A stretch of 64,000 bases of DNA, taken from NCBI RefSeq assembly GCF_029891575.1, contig NZ_JARZHF010000005.1:186001-250000 (forward strand), in the 5' to 3' direction. Each line of letters starts with the position of its first letter. Position 1 is the first letter of the stretch. The translations under genes were made by a program, and so were the position numbers. Shown here one piece after another: positions 42,487 through 51,448 of the stretch. This DNA is from Salipaludibacillus daqingensis. Its GTDB lineage: Bacteria > Bacillota > Bacilli > Bacillales > Salisediminibacteriaceae. The notes under the pieces are model-generated. The model had not been told where the DNA came from, ran no database searches, and saw only the letters and a program-made list of their open reading frames with translations.

Positions 42487-44252
42487 GCTCGAGCACCCGC
42501 CTTCTTCGTTTTCGTATAATCGCGTTTTCGAGGTTCGATAAGGGAAGTATCAACATTTGCATAGGTAAACTCCGGCTGATTTGTTTCTTGATTATATGTT
42601 GCCATCGTTGTTTTTAGCCACTCTTCGTCGTTGCGATCTGGAAACTCTGGTTTATAATGAGCTCCCCTGCTTTCATTTCTTCTATATGCCCCTTGAATGA
42701 TTACTCGAGCTAAATCCATCATCCCTCTTAATCCTCGAATAAATGACACACTATGGTTGTGATACTGCAAGTTATCATCGATTCCGATGTCATTATAACG
42801 TTCCATTATCTCCGTTAATTTTTCGTCCGTTCGAAGTAAATTCTCATTTTCACGAACGACCGTTACATTTTCAGTCATTAATTTTCCCATCTCTTGATGC
42901 AATGCAAAGGCATTTTCTTTTCCATTCATTGCCTTTATGGCCTTCACCTGTTCGATGTCTTGTTTTCGCTGTGCTTCACAAACAGCTGTTGCATTACCTT
43001 TTTCAGCAGGTTCAAGACCTTTTACGTATTCTGCTGCCGATGGACCTGCTACCATGCCACCATAAACAGCAGATAAGAGAGAGTTGGCACCTAATCGATT
43101 CGCACCATGCTGGGAATAATCACATTCTCCAGCCGCAAATAATCCACGAATGGACGTATGTTGTTTCTCATCTACCCAAATACCTCCCATCGAATAATGT
43201 ACTCCAGGGAAAATTTTCATCGGAACACGGCGTGGGTCGTCCCCCATAAATTTTTCATAGATTTCTAAGATGCCCCCTAATCGCACATTCAGTTTCTCAT
43301 TATCAATATGAGAAACATCGAGATAAACCATGTTTTCTCCGTCGATTCCGAGCTTTTGATTCACACAAATATCAAAAATCTCTCTCGTTGCAATATCTCT
43401 TGGTACAAGGTTTCCATAAGCAGGATACTTTTCTTCAAGGAAATACCATGGCTTTCCGTCTTTATATGTCCATACTCGAGCACCTTCACCTCTTGCTGAT
43501 TCACTCATTAAGCGAAGTTTATCGTCACCTGGAATGGCTGTAGGATGAATTTGAATAAACTCTCCGTTCGCATAGGTGGCACCTTGCTGATATAAACGCC
43601 CAGCAGCTGAACCTGTGTTGATTAATGAGTTGGTTGATCGACCGAAAACCATTCCCGGTCCGCCAGATGCCATGATAACAGCGTCTCCTTTAAAAACATG
43701 GATCTCCATCGAATAGAGTTCTTGTGCTGTGATGCCACGGCACCTTCCATCATCATCTAGAATAGCTGAAACAAAGTCCCAGCCTTCAAACTTTTTGACG
43801 CGACCTTCATCTTCTAATTTTCGTACTTGCTCATCAAGTGCATAAAGGAGTTGTTGTCCTGTTGTCGCTCCTGCAAATGCTGTTCTTCGGTGTTGTGTTC
43901 CTCCAAATCTTCGGAAATCCAAAAGTCCCTCTGGCGTTCGATTAAACATGACGCCCATTCTGTCAAACATATGCAAAATTTTTGGCGCCGCTTGACACAT
44001 GCCCCAAACTTGAGATTGATTTGCTAAAAAATCTCCACCGTATAATGTATCGTCAAAGTGCTCCCATGGAGAATCATTTTCCCCTTTCGTATTTATCGCA
44101 CCATTAATTCCACCTTGGGCACATACAGAATGTGACCTTTTTACTGGGACGAGTGATAGTAAGTCCACATCTAACCCTTGTTCAACAAGTTTAATGGTGG
44201 CCATTAGTCCAGCAAGCCCACCTCCAACGACAACAACTTTTCCAGTACTCAT
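42483..44252 (-). CDS. sdhA: Succinate dehydrogenase flavoprotein subunit
   Basis: 589 residues, the Bacillus-type length. FAD-binding VVVGGGLAGLMATIKL at residues 6-21, the covalent flavin His in the SVCAQGGINGA region near 43, and substrate-site residues in HPTAIPGDDKL near 237 and ARGEGARVW near 252. Oxidises succinate to fumarate in the TCA cycle. GGAGGAG lies 5 bases before the ATG. Confidence 0.97.
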   Translation of the reverse strand: MSTGKVVVVGGGLAGLMATIKLVEQGLDVDLLSLVPVKRSHSVCAQGGINGAINTKGENDSPWEHFDDTLYGGDFLANQSQVWGMCQAAPKILHMFDRMGVMFNRTPEGLLDFRRFGGTQHRRTAFAGATTGQQLLYALDEQVRKLEDEGRVKKFEGWDFVSAILDDDGRCRGITAQELYSMEIHVFKGDAVIMASGGPGMVFGRSTNSLINTGSAAGRLYQQGATYANGEFIQIHPTAIPGDDKLRLMSESARGEGARVWTYKDGKPWYFLEEKYPAYGNLVPRDIATREIFDICVNQKLGIDGENMVYLDVSHIDNEKLNVRLGGILEIYEKFMGDDPRRVPMKIFPGVHYSMGGIWVDEKQHTSIRGLFAAGECDYSQHGANRLGANSLLSAVYGGMVAGPSAAEYVKGLEPAEKGNATAVCEAQRKQDIEQVKAIKAMNGKENAFALHQEMGKLMTENVTVVRENENLLRTDEKLTEIMERYNDIGIDDNLQYHNHSVSFIRGLRGMMDLARVIIQGAYRRNESRGAHYKPEFPDRNDEEWLKTTMATYNQETNQPEFTYANVDTSLIEPRKRDYTKTKKAGARA

Positions 44253-44279
44253 TGTATCTCCTCCTCAAGACTTTTCCGT

Positions 44280-44888
44280 TTATACAAAAGCAAATATTGC
44301 TACCATTCCAACACCTGTAAGAAGAACAAACACGCCAATTGCTCCATATTTTGCTGCTTTCTGGGAATGCTCACTGACCGTAAGGCCCCACGTAATTAAC
44401 ATCGTCCGAAGTCCATTACTAAAATGAAAAGTAGCCATCGTGATTCCAATGATATAAAACAAAAGGAAAAATGGATTCGCTACAAGTTCTGAAACCATCT
44501 GAAAGTTGACTTCTGCTCCAAAAAACACTTGAACCCTAGTTGTCCAAACATGCCAAATGATAAATATAAATACTAAAATCCCAGAAAGACGTTGGAAATA
44601 GAAATACCAATTTTTTTCGTAAGAGTAGACACTCATTTTCATCTTTGCTTCTCGAGCAATAAATATCCCATATATTCCGTGAAATAAAAGGGGAATAAAG
44701 ATAACAAATAGTTCAAGTGCATATTTAAAAGGTAGTTGATCCATTAAACCTGCGGCTTGATTATAGACCTCTTCTCCATAAAACGCCGTGTAATTAATCC
44801 CAAAGTGCACGAGTAAAAACACTCCGATGGGGATCAAACCAGATAGCGAATGTACCCTTCTCCAAAAAAATGCTCGATCTCGACTCAT
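44280..44888 (-). CDS. sdhC: Succinate dehydrogenase cytochrome b558 subunit
   Basis: 202 residues with five transmembrane helices. Heme-ligand histidines are expected in HSLSGLIPIGVFLLVHFG (near 15-30), FHGIYGIF (near 80), IIWHVW (near 115) and FHFSNGL (near 155). This single di-heme anchor is typical of Bacillus menaquinone-linked enzymes. Start ATG 44888 with AAGGAGG 9 bases upstream. First gene of sdhCAB. Confidence 0.94.
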   Translation of the reverse strand: MSRDRAFFWRRVHSLSGLIPIGVFLLVHFGINYTAFYGEEVYNQAAGLMDQLPFKYALELFVIFIPLLFHGIYGIFIAREAKMKMSVYSYEKNWYFYFQRLSGILVFIFIIWHVWTTRVQVFFGAEVNFQMVSELVANPFFLLFYIIGITMATFHFSNGLRTMLITWGLTVSEHSQKAAKYGAIGVFVLLTGVGMVAIFAFV

Positions 44889-44907
44889 ATTCTTGTTCCT
44901 CCTTATA

Positions 44908-44926
44908 AACCAGTGATGCACTGGTT
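44908..44926 (-). promoter_or_regulatory. Hairpin in the sdhC leader
   Basis: AACCAGTG-CAT-CACTGGTT (minus strand) is a perfect 8-bp stem with a 3-base loop, ending 4 bases before the sdhC Shine-Dalgarno. It could be an operator or an RNA element that controls translation or mRNA stability. The rest of the gap to 45307 shows nothing clear. Confidence 0.45.
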
Positions 44927-45307
44927 ATTTTTTGGGCTAACATTGAAAATACGGTGAATCTATCCTCCTCGCATCTTTACATTTCGTTTATATATATAAT
45001 CAATAGAAAACTACAATAAGTGAAACATTTCACAAATGACACTAAAAAAATATATCGAAGAAAAGAACGCACAAAAAAACACAGAATTATGAATGATCAA
45101 CTAAAAATTATCATTTACAATGATCTGAAAAGTGATATGTTTATATAATAATTAACGAGAAAAATATCTCCTACCTTCAGAATATAGGATGAAATGACTC
45201 TGCGCAATAGAATTCTGTTACACCTTTTCGTCATTTTCATTTTAGTCTTTGCAAAGCACTTTTTTCTTAGAAACCTGACGAGTGTATATCACCTAGTTTT
45301 CATTTTT

Positions 45308-46108
45308 TTATAAACCAAATCCCTTTTCCACTAGTTTTGTAAGTTTCGATAAAGCCCTAACTGCAGGGGCACCATCAATAACATTATGATCAACGGAAAC
45401 TGTCACAAAAAGATACTCCCTTATTTCGATTCTTCCATCTTTCACTCCAGGTTTTTTAATAATGGAACCAACTGCAAAAGAAAGTGGATGAATACTTACT
45501 GGCATGACCCAACCATTAATTTTCCCCATCATTCCAACAGAAGTTATCATAACTGTCCCCATATTTTGTTTTGTTAGAAAAGGACTTCCAATTATTTTTT
45601 TCCATACTATTCCTCTAATAAATCCAGGCATGGAATAATATGCTTTCATTAAAAATTCATTTTTCCTCTCTCCTAGAACAAAATCACCTTCATCATCGAT
45701 AGACTGTGTTTGTGCTCCTTTTATTTCATCGTGAATCTCTTCCATTCCTTTTTCATTAGTCTTTCGAATCACATAAGGTAATGGAACTTTTTCTCCTTCG
45801 ATCTCTCTTTCAATCATGATCGAAATATCAACATCCTCGAAGATAACAATTTTCTTTTTTCCTTTTCGAACTCCATGAAGATCTTTACAATCTTCCACTG
45901 CTTTACTAATACATTTTATTAACCATGCATTGAAAGAAACATTCTGCTTTTGCTTCTTTTTTTCTAGAAGCATTTGACGTGCATCCGTAACATCCAGTTC
46001 TATTAATGCCCTTATATGGTGTTTCATTTTACTAGCAGCGCCAATGTCAATTGTCGCTATTCTACTCGACGGAAAAGAATCGATGCGGTATTCTCCTAGC
46101 TGTTTCAT
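45308..46108 (-). CDS. Stand-alone E2-type acyltransferase catalytic domain (no lipoyl domain)
   Basis: 266 residues corresponding only to the catalytic core of 2-oxoacid dehydrogenase E2 proteins. The active-site motif DHNVIDGAPA near 240 keeps the His and Asp of the canonical DHRxxDG. Other core stretches: NVSFNAWLIKCISKAVED near 57 and GTVMITSVGMMG near 188. There is no lipoyl domain, hinge or peripheral-subunit-binding domain, and no E1 or E3 gene nearby. It may acylate another acceptor such as CoA or a carrier. ATG 46108 has GGGGGAG 5 bases upstream. Function unknown. Confidence 0.78.
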   Translation of the reverse strand: MKQLGEYRIDSFPSSRIATIDIGAASKMKHHIRALIELDVTDARQMLLEKKKQKQNVSFNAWLIKCISKAVEDCKDLHGVRKGKKKIVIFEDVDISIMIEREIEGEKVPLPYVIRKTNEKGMEEIHDEIKGAQTQSIDDEGDFVLGERKNEFLMKAYYSMPGFIRGIVWKKIIGSPFLTKQNMGTVMITSVGMMGKINGWVMPVSIHPLSFAVGSIIKKPGVKDGRIEIREYLFVTVSVDHNVIDGAPAVRALSKLTKLVEKGFGL

Positions 46109-46415
46109 ACACACTCCCCCTATTCACTATTATTATCGAAAAAATAAAGTATAGGTATACTCACTTATACAAGCCTTGGAAGAGAGAATTTGATTACGAC
46201 AGGGGTTAATGACACGTAATTAATCGATGTTTTCTATTAAGGCTATCGTACCAATTCCACTTCATCTCAAATAAAATATAGCACACTTTTTTCAAGGTAG
46301 GGACGTATTCACTAACACCTTCACACAAATACCAAATTCTTTTATGTAGATGTTCTATTGAAAAAACTTCTATTCCTATTTTTTACTACAAAATTGCTAC
46401 ATTAAATTCGGACAC

Positions 46416-46443
46416 AAATAAAAAAGACCAGATTTCTCTGATC
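46416..46443 (-). terminator. Terminator after rlmCD
   Basis: GACCAGA (46426-46432) pairs with TCTGATC (46437-46443) with one G-T pair, followed by a minus-strand T-run. The remainder of 46115-46458 holds nothing I recognise. Confidence 0.75.
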
Positions 46444-46458
46444 CCTCTTACACCAATT

Positions 46459-47832
46459 TTATTTTTTTTCGAGCAACACACAACACTCCACATGTGTCGT
46501 CTGTGGAAACATGTCCACTGGCTGAACTTCTTTCGTTTCATACCCATGTTCCTCTAAATATTTCAGATCTCGAGCTAAAGTAGCAGGGTTACACGAAACG
46601 TAGACGATCCGATCCGGTTTCATCGTAGCCATCGTTTCCAATAGTTTTTCATCGCATCCTTTTCGAGGCGGATCAACAACAATCACGTCCGCTTCAATGC
46701 CTTGCGCTTGCCACCATGGCATGACGTTTTCCGCTTCGCCTACAACAAAGTCTGCGTTTGTCACGTGATTTAATTTTGCATTTCGTTTCGCATCCGACAC
46801 AGCTTCTGGAACAATTTCCACACCATATACGTGTTTCGCTTTTTCGGCCAAAAATAAACTAATCGTCCCGATCCCACAGTAAGCATCTATAACCGTTTCT
46901 TTGCCTGTTAACTGAGCATATTCAAGCGCTTTTTCGTACAACACTTTTGTTTGCACTGGATTGACTTGATAAAATGATCGGGCGGAGATTGCAAATTTAA
47001 TATCACCAATATAATCATGAATAACTTCCTCACCCCAAAGCACTTCCGACCGTTCTCCAAAAATGACATTTGTCCGTTTCGGATTAATGTTTTGAATAAT
47101 CGACTTCACGTTAGGAAGTTCTTCTTTCATTGCATGAACGAGGTTTTTCTTGTTCGGGAGTTCTTTCCCTTTTGTAACAAGAACAACCATCAATTCATCT
47201 GTATGTTTTGCGTGACGAACAACAACATGCCGAAGCGTTCCTTTATGAATACGGTCATCGTAACCACGTATACCATAATCCTTCGCTAATTTTTTTACGA
47301 GCTGAACGACTTTATCATTGTGTTCGTGTTGGATGATACAGCTATTTATATCAACGATTTGATGACTTCTTTCTGCATAAAATCCAGTGACGATATTTCC
47401 ACCTTGTTCCCCAACTGGAACTTGTGATTTGTTACGATAACGCCAAGGATCATCCATTCCTAAAGTAGGATGAACGGCAACATCATTTAACCCACCAATC
47501 CTAGCTAACGTCTCTTTGACTTGTTTTTGTTTGTACTCTAGCTGCCCTTCATAACTTAAATGCTGCAACTGACAGCCACCGCACCGATTAAAAACAGGGC
47601 AAGGAGCGTCTACTCGTTGGTTACTCTCTTTCATTACGTTCATCAGTCGACCAAAGCCATAATTCTTCTTCACTTGCACAACCTTAACTTCCGCTTTTTC
47701 TCCAGGTAATCCACCTTTTACGAACAATGGATACCCGCCCAACTTTGCTACACCAGCGCCATCGTGTGTTATATCCTCAAACGTCACATCTACCGTTTCG
47801 TTTTTTTCTACAGGGGGTTGTTGCTTACTCAT
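46459..47832 (-). CDS. rlmCD: 23S rRNA (uracil-5-)-methyltransferase
   Basis: 457 residues, RumA/TrmA family; the B. subtilis YefA orthologue makes m5U747 and m5U1939. N-terminal TRAM domain ([19 protein letters not shown]), iron-sulfur cysteines [11 protein letters not shown] near 77 and a later Cys near 158, SAM motif [17 protein letters not shown] near 310, and catalytic [12 protein letters not shown] near 414. Start ATG 47832 with AAAGGAT 9 bases upstream; TTG 47859 is less likely. In B. subtilis it follows gatB-dgkB directly; here about 9 kb separates it from dgkB. Confidence 0.94.
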   Translation of the reverse strand: MSKQQPPVEKNETVDVTFEDITHDGAGVAKLGGYPLFVKGGLPGEKAEVKVVQVKKNYGFGRLMNVMKESNQRVDAPCPVFNRCGGCQLQHLSYEGQLEYKQKQVKETLARIGGLNDVAVHPTLGMDDPWRYRNKSQVPVGEQGGNIVTGFYAERSHQIVDINSCIIQHEHNDKVVQLVKKLAKDYGIRGYDDRIHKGTLRHVVVRHAKHTDELMVVLVTKGKELPNKKNLVHAMKEELPNVKSIIQNINPKRTNVIFGERSEVLWGEEVIHDYIGDIKFAISARSFYQVNPVQTKVLYEKALEYAQLTGKETVIDAYCGIGTISLFLAEKAKHVYGVEIVPEAVSDAKRNAKLNHVTNADFVVGEAENVMPWWQAQGIEADVIVVDPPRKGCDEKLLETMATMKPDRIVYVSCNPATLARDLKYLEEHGYETKEVQPVDMFPQTTHVECCVLLEKK

Positions 47833-47999
47833 CTTATCTCGATCCTTTCCGCTCTCCAATAATCGTCTGCCATTGATTGTACCACAACTGAACTCTTGAA
47901 AAAATTAGCATGGCTGATATGATATAGAAGGCTTACTTTACTGTGAGATTGCTCACGGATAGAGCAAAGGCGATTTAAATCAATGAGGTGAATAAAAGA

Positions 48000-49028
48000 A
48001 TGGCAACACTGAAAAGAAATGACCCGTGTCTTTGCGGGAGTGGGAAAAAATACAAAAAATGCTGTTTAATAAAATTACAGGATAAACCAACGTTTGACCA
48101 AGCCGATCAGCGGGCGTTTAACGAACTATTACCGAAAATTTTTGATTATAGCAAAACCTTTGATGAGGAGATTCAACCCGTTTACGAACAATACGTTCAT
48201 TCATTTGAGCGTCTACCAAAAGCTGATGCACAAGCCTTTTCTCAACTTTTGTTTCATTGGATGCTTTTTAATTATCCGTTAGAAAACAATAAAACGATAC
48301 TTGATGATTATATTTCTACTCATTCATCAACGTATTCCGATCATTTCCAACAATTTTTACAAGACTGGAAGGCTCTAGAGCCAAAGTTATTTCGCATCAC
48401 AAATTCTGACGCAAAAAACATGGTTGTTTATGACGTCTTTCAAGATCATTCTATGACATTGGAAAAAACACCAGCATCTGCGAATTTAAACGAAGGCGAT
48501 AGGCTAATCGGGTTCTTATATCCAACTCCAAAAGGATACACTCTTGGAAATGACGCTATTGCGATCCCTAAAAAACTAGAAGAAGCATTTTTGGTGCAAT
48601 GGGAAAGTATGAATCAAGTTAGCCAATTATCTAAGCATAAAAGCAATGAGACAGAGCAATCAATGTTTACGCGACATTTTCATGATGTGCTTGAAGTTCT
48701 CAGTTTGATTGCCGTTTCAGGAAAAACACTCCAAGCCGAAGAGAGTCTAGAAAACAAAAGCAAACAAGTCTTAACTCTATTAATGGATAAATTAGATTGG
48801 TCTTCGATCTCTTTCGCTCACTATTTACAAGCGAAAGTCACGTGGATTTCCTATGCAACAGAGCAATCTCCAAGAATTCAGAAACCTGAAACGTTTGCGG
48901 CCGCAATGGAATATTGGATAAGCAAGTTACATGATTCCACTCACGTTTCTCAAAAGAAACTTGCTGAAAAATATACGGTTTCAGCCGGGACCATTTCTAA
49001 TAAATACAAAGCGATTAACGAAAACTAA
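48000..49028 (+). CDS. SEC-C zinc-motif protein with C-terminal helix-turn-helix
   Basis: 342 residues. N-terminal SEC-C zinc motif (CLCGSGKKYKKCC, residues 11-23) like that of SecA, a long central helical region without known domain, and a C-terminal HTH-like segment (VSQKKLAEKYTVSAGTISNKY). The arrangement suggests a nucleic-acid or ribosome-associated protein, but no function is known to me. Start ATG 48000 with GAGGTGA 9 bases upstream, rather than GTG 47988. Confidence 0.82.
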   Translation: MATLKRNDPCLCGSGKKYKKCCLIKLQDKPTFDQADQRAFNELLPKIFDYSKTFDEEIQPVYEQYVHSFERLPKADAQAFSQLLFHWMLFNYPLENNKTILDDYISTHSSTYSDHFQQFLQDWKALEPKLFRITNSDAKNMVVYDVFQDHSMTLEKTPASANLNEGDRLIGFLYPTPKGYTLGNDAIAIPKKLEEAFLVQWESMNQVSQLSKHKSNETEQSMFTRHFHDVLEVLSLIAVSGKTLQAEESLENKSKQVLTLLMDKLDWSSISFAHYLQAKVTWISYATEQSPRIQKPETFAAAMEYWISKLHDSTHVSQKKLAEKYTVSAGTISNKYKAINEN

Positions 49029-49031
49029 TTT

Positions 49032-49082
49032 AAAAAGGTGCAGTCTTCTTTTAGTAAAATGGGAGGGGACAGCACCTTTTTT
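49032..49082 (+). terminator. Terminator after the SEC-C gene
   Basis: AAAAAGGTGCAGTC pairs with GACAGCACCTTTTT with a single mismatch, followed by T residues. Confidence 0.85.
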
Positions 49083-49085
49083 AAA

Positions 49086-49127
49086 ACAAAAAAAGGGCAG
49101 CGAATATTTGCATTCGCTGCTCTTTTA
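49086..49127 (-). terminator. Terminator of the deoxynucleoside operon
   Basis: AGGGCAGCGAAT pairs with ATTCGCTGCTCTT (one mismatched base). The minus-strand T-run follows, 14 bases after the deoC stop. Confidence 0.85.
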
Positions 49128-49140
49128 TTTCCTTTATAAA

Positions 49141-49812
49141 TTAGTAATCACTTTTTGCAGTTTCGCCTTTAACGATAGAGACGCCAGCACTTGCTCCAAT
49201 TCTCGTCGCTCCTGCTTCCACCATCGCTTGTGCATCTTCAAGGCTACGAACGCCTCCTGATGCTTTGACACCAGCTTTATCACCAACGACACTTCTCATA
49301 AGCTTTACGTCTTCTATTGTCGCATTACCAGTTGAGAAACCAGTAGATGTCTTCACAAAATCAAGACCAGCTTTCAAAGCAATTTCACATGCTCGAGTTT
49401 TCTCTTCATCCGTTAATAAACAAGTTTCAAGGATCACTTTTGTTAATGCTTTTCCTTTAGCTGCTTCCACAACTGCTCGCATGTCAGCTTCCACAAGGTC
49501 ATTGTTTCCATCCTTTAGTGCACCAATGTTTAAAACCATATCGATTTCTGTTGCACCATTTTCAATGGCATTTTTTGTTTCAAATGCTTTTGTTTCAGGA
49601 GTTGTCGCTCCTAAAGGGAACCCAACGACAGTACAAACATCGACGCCGCTTCCTGATAATAATTCTGCAGATTTCTTTACCCATGTTGGATTGACACAGA
49701 CAGATGCAAATTTGTACTCTCTTGCTTCTTCACAAAGTTTAACGATCTGCTCTTGTTTTGTTTCTGGTTTTAATTGTGTGTGATCAATAATAGCTCCGAT
49801 AGATTTACTCAT
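49141..49812 (-). CDS. deoC: Deoxyribose-phosphate aldolase
   Basis: 223 residues. Cleaves 2-deoxyribose-5-phosphate to glyceraldehyde-3-phosphate and acetaldehyde. The Schiff-base Lys is in [11 protein letters not shown] near 152 and the second Lys in GVKASGGVR near 182; the N-terminal DHTQLKP is typical. Start ATG 49812 with GAAAGGA 8 bases upstream. Follows nupC after a 200-base gap that holds a tandem repeat but no clear terminator, so nupC-deoC cotranscription is likely. Confidence 0.96.
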   Translation of the reverse strand: MSKSIGAIIDHTQLKPETKQEQIVKLCEEAREYKFASVCVNPTWVKKSAELLSGSGVDVCTVVGFPLGATTPETKAFETKNAIENGATEIDMVLNIGALKDGNNDLVEADMRAVVEAAKGKALTKVILETCLLTDEEKTRACEIALKAGLDFVKTSTGFSTGNATIEDVKLMRSVVGDKAGVKASGGVRSLEDAQAMVEAGATRIGASAGVSIVKGETAKSDY

Positions 49813-49876
49813 GTCACTCATCCTTTCATATACCTAAGTTTATTTTAACTCATTTCCAAAAGAAAATTATACTATT

Positions 49877-49998
49877 TATGGGTAAAATCAAACTTTTACG
49901 CATAAACTTGATCTTTCACGGACAAATCTCCTATATTCACGCACAATCTGACTTTGTCCAACATAAATCCTGATTTTCCAGATACGTATTCCCATAAC
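49877..49998. repeat. About six degenerate 20-21 bp units (ACGCACAAATCT type)
   Basis: Units start at about 49877, 49898, 49918, 49939, 49960 and 49980, so the spacing is 20 or 21. Typical openings are ACGCATAAACTTGATC, ACGGACAAATCTCC, ACGCACAATCTGAC and AACATAAATCCTGA, each ending in a T/C-rich stretch (TTTC, TTGTCC, TTTTCC). The array lies between nupC and deoC. It has the same period as the arrays at 383 and 9311 but a different consensus. Confidence 0.7.
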
Positions 49999-50014
49999 TA
50001 ACTTAAAATCCCTC

Positions 50015-51286
50015 TTAAAAGAACATTCCAGCAATAGACGCATTAAGAAGTGACGCCAGCATACCTGCTGCAACTGCTTTAACTCCTAATTTTGCAATAT
50101 CTCCTCGACGGCTAGGAGCTAGTCGACCAAGACCACCTAGTAAAATCCCTAAAGAGGATACGTTCGCGAAACCACAAAGAGCAAAACTAACAACTAAAAT
50201 GGTTTTTGGAGATAATGTTTCCATAACATCTGTAAATGCTACATAAGCTACGAATTCATTTAAAACAAGTTTTTGTCCAATAAAAGATCCTGCTTGAAAC
50301 GCTTCAGCCCAAGGTACTCCTATGGCAAATGCTAACGGGGCAAAAAGAATACCGAAAATGTTCTCTAAAGTAATTCCTTGTAAGTTAATGGTAGCATCGG
50401 AACCAAATAAACTTAAAAAGAAGTTAACGGTATTATTCGTAATTGTTTCTGCACCACCAAGAAGTCCATTGATTAATGCGATTAATGCAATAAATGCTAA
50501 TAGCATGGCACCGATATTCAAAGCTAGCTGAAGCCCAGTGCTTGCTCCTCGTGCCGCTGCATCGATGACGTTATAGGACTCTTTATCATCATCCATTTCA
50601 ACTTCTCTTTCATCAGAAGTTGCCTCAGGGTCTGTTTCAGGTAACATGATTTTTGCCATGATCAACCCGGATGGAGCAGCCATAAAACTTGCCGCAAGTA
50701 AATATTCAAGTGGAACCCCTAATAAGGAATACCCAATCAACACCGAACCTGCAACAGAGGCGAGTCCCCCAGTCATGACAGCAAATAATTCTGATCGAGT
50801 CATTTTATCGAGAAATGGTCGTACAACAAGCGGCGCTTCTGTTTGTCCTACGAAGATATTCGCTGCTGCCGATAATGATTCAGGCTTACTAGTACCAAGT
50901 AATTTTGCCAATCCTCCACCAATCACTTTGATAATTTTTTGCATAATTCCTAAATAATATAACACAGAGATGAGGGAAGAAAAGAAAATGACAACGGTTA
51001 GTACTTGAAAGGCAAAAATCATGCCAACACCTTCCGCTTCAAATAATCCTCCGAAAAGGAAATTAATTCCTTCATCTGTATACCCAACGACGTTATTTAC
51101 AAGTCCAGTTAAGTTTTGTAGCTGATCTCTTCCAAATTCCCACTGAAAGACAGTAAAAGCAAAGATAAATTGTATTGCCAATCCACCGATAATTGTTCTC
51201 GGTTTGATCGCTTTTCGATTACTAGATAAAAGAAATGCGATAGATAGTACAACAAAAACACCCAAAAATCCCCATAAAATATTCAT
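50015..51286 (-). CDS. nupC: Concentrative nucleoside transporter
   Basis: 423 residues with about nine transmembrane segments, CNT family. Signature stretches: VFVGQTEAPLVVRPF-type motif (IFVGQTEAPLVVRP near 145), YLLAASFMAAPSGLIMAKI near 190, and the C-terminal ALCGFANVSSLGILLGGLG near 375. Imports nucleosides with H+ or Na+. Start ATG 51286 with AGAGGTG 6 bases upstream. Downstream of deoR; a promoter and operator lie between them. Confidence 0.95.
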   Translation of the reverse strand: MNILWGFLGVFVVLSIAFLLSSNRKAIKPRTIIGGLAIQFIFAFTVFQWEFGRDQLQNLTGLVNNVVGYTDEGINFLFGGLFEAEGVGMIFAFQVLTVVIFFSSLISVLYYLGIMQKIIKVIGGGLAKLLGTSKPESLSAAANIFVGQTEAPLVVRPFLDKMTRSELFAVMTGGLASVAGSVLIGYSLLGVPLEYLLAASFMAAPSGLIMAKIMLPETDPEATSDEREVEMDDDKESYNVIDAAARGASTGLQLALNIGAMLLAFIALIALINGLLGGAETITNNTVNFFLSLFGSDATINLQGITLENIFGILFAPLAFAIGVPWAEAFQAGSFIGQKLVLNEFVAYVAFTDVMETLSPKTILVVSFALCGFANVSSLGILLGGLGRLAPSRRGDIAKLGVKAVAAGMLASLLNASIAGMFF

Positions 51287-51339
51287 GTTAGTCACCTCTC
51301 GTCATAAGATGTATGTTTATATTGTTCAGACGTCTAACA

Positions 51340-51353
51340 ACTTGTTAACAAGT
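51340..51353. promoter_or_regulatory. DeoR-type operator at the nupC start site
   Basis: ACTTGTTAACAAGT is a perfect 14-bp palindrome 54 bases upstream of nupC. It begins a few bases after the -10 of the promoter at 51357-51386, so a bound repressor would cover the start point. The neighbouring DeoR is the obvious candidate. Confidence 0.6.
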
Positions 51354-51356
51354 ATG

Positions 51357-51386
51357 ACTATAGCAGATGACGTGAATATTTGTAAA
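51357..51386 (-). promoter_or_regulatory. SigmaA-type promoter for nupC-deoC
   Basis: Minus-strand -35 TTTACA (51386-51381), 18-base spacer, -10 TATAGT (51362-51357). Transcription would start near 51350 inside the palindromic operator. Confidence 0.6.
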
Positions 51387-51448
51387 CCTTTTCATGAACT
51401 TTTTTTCATTTATTCTATTACTCTCTACTTATAGCTTATTTTGCGATT

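Noticed and set aside
42743-43249. 168-codon plus-strand frame within sdhA
   Set aside because: Shadow of the highly conserved sdhA gene.
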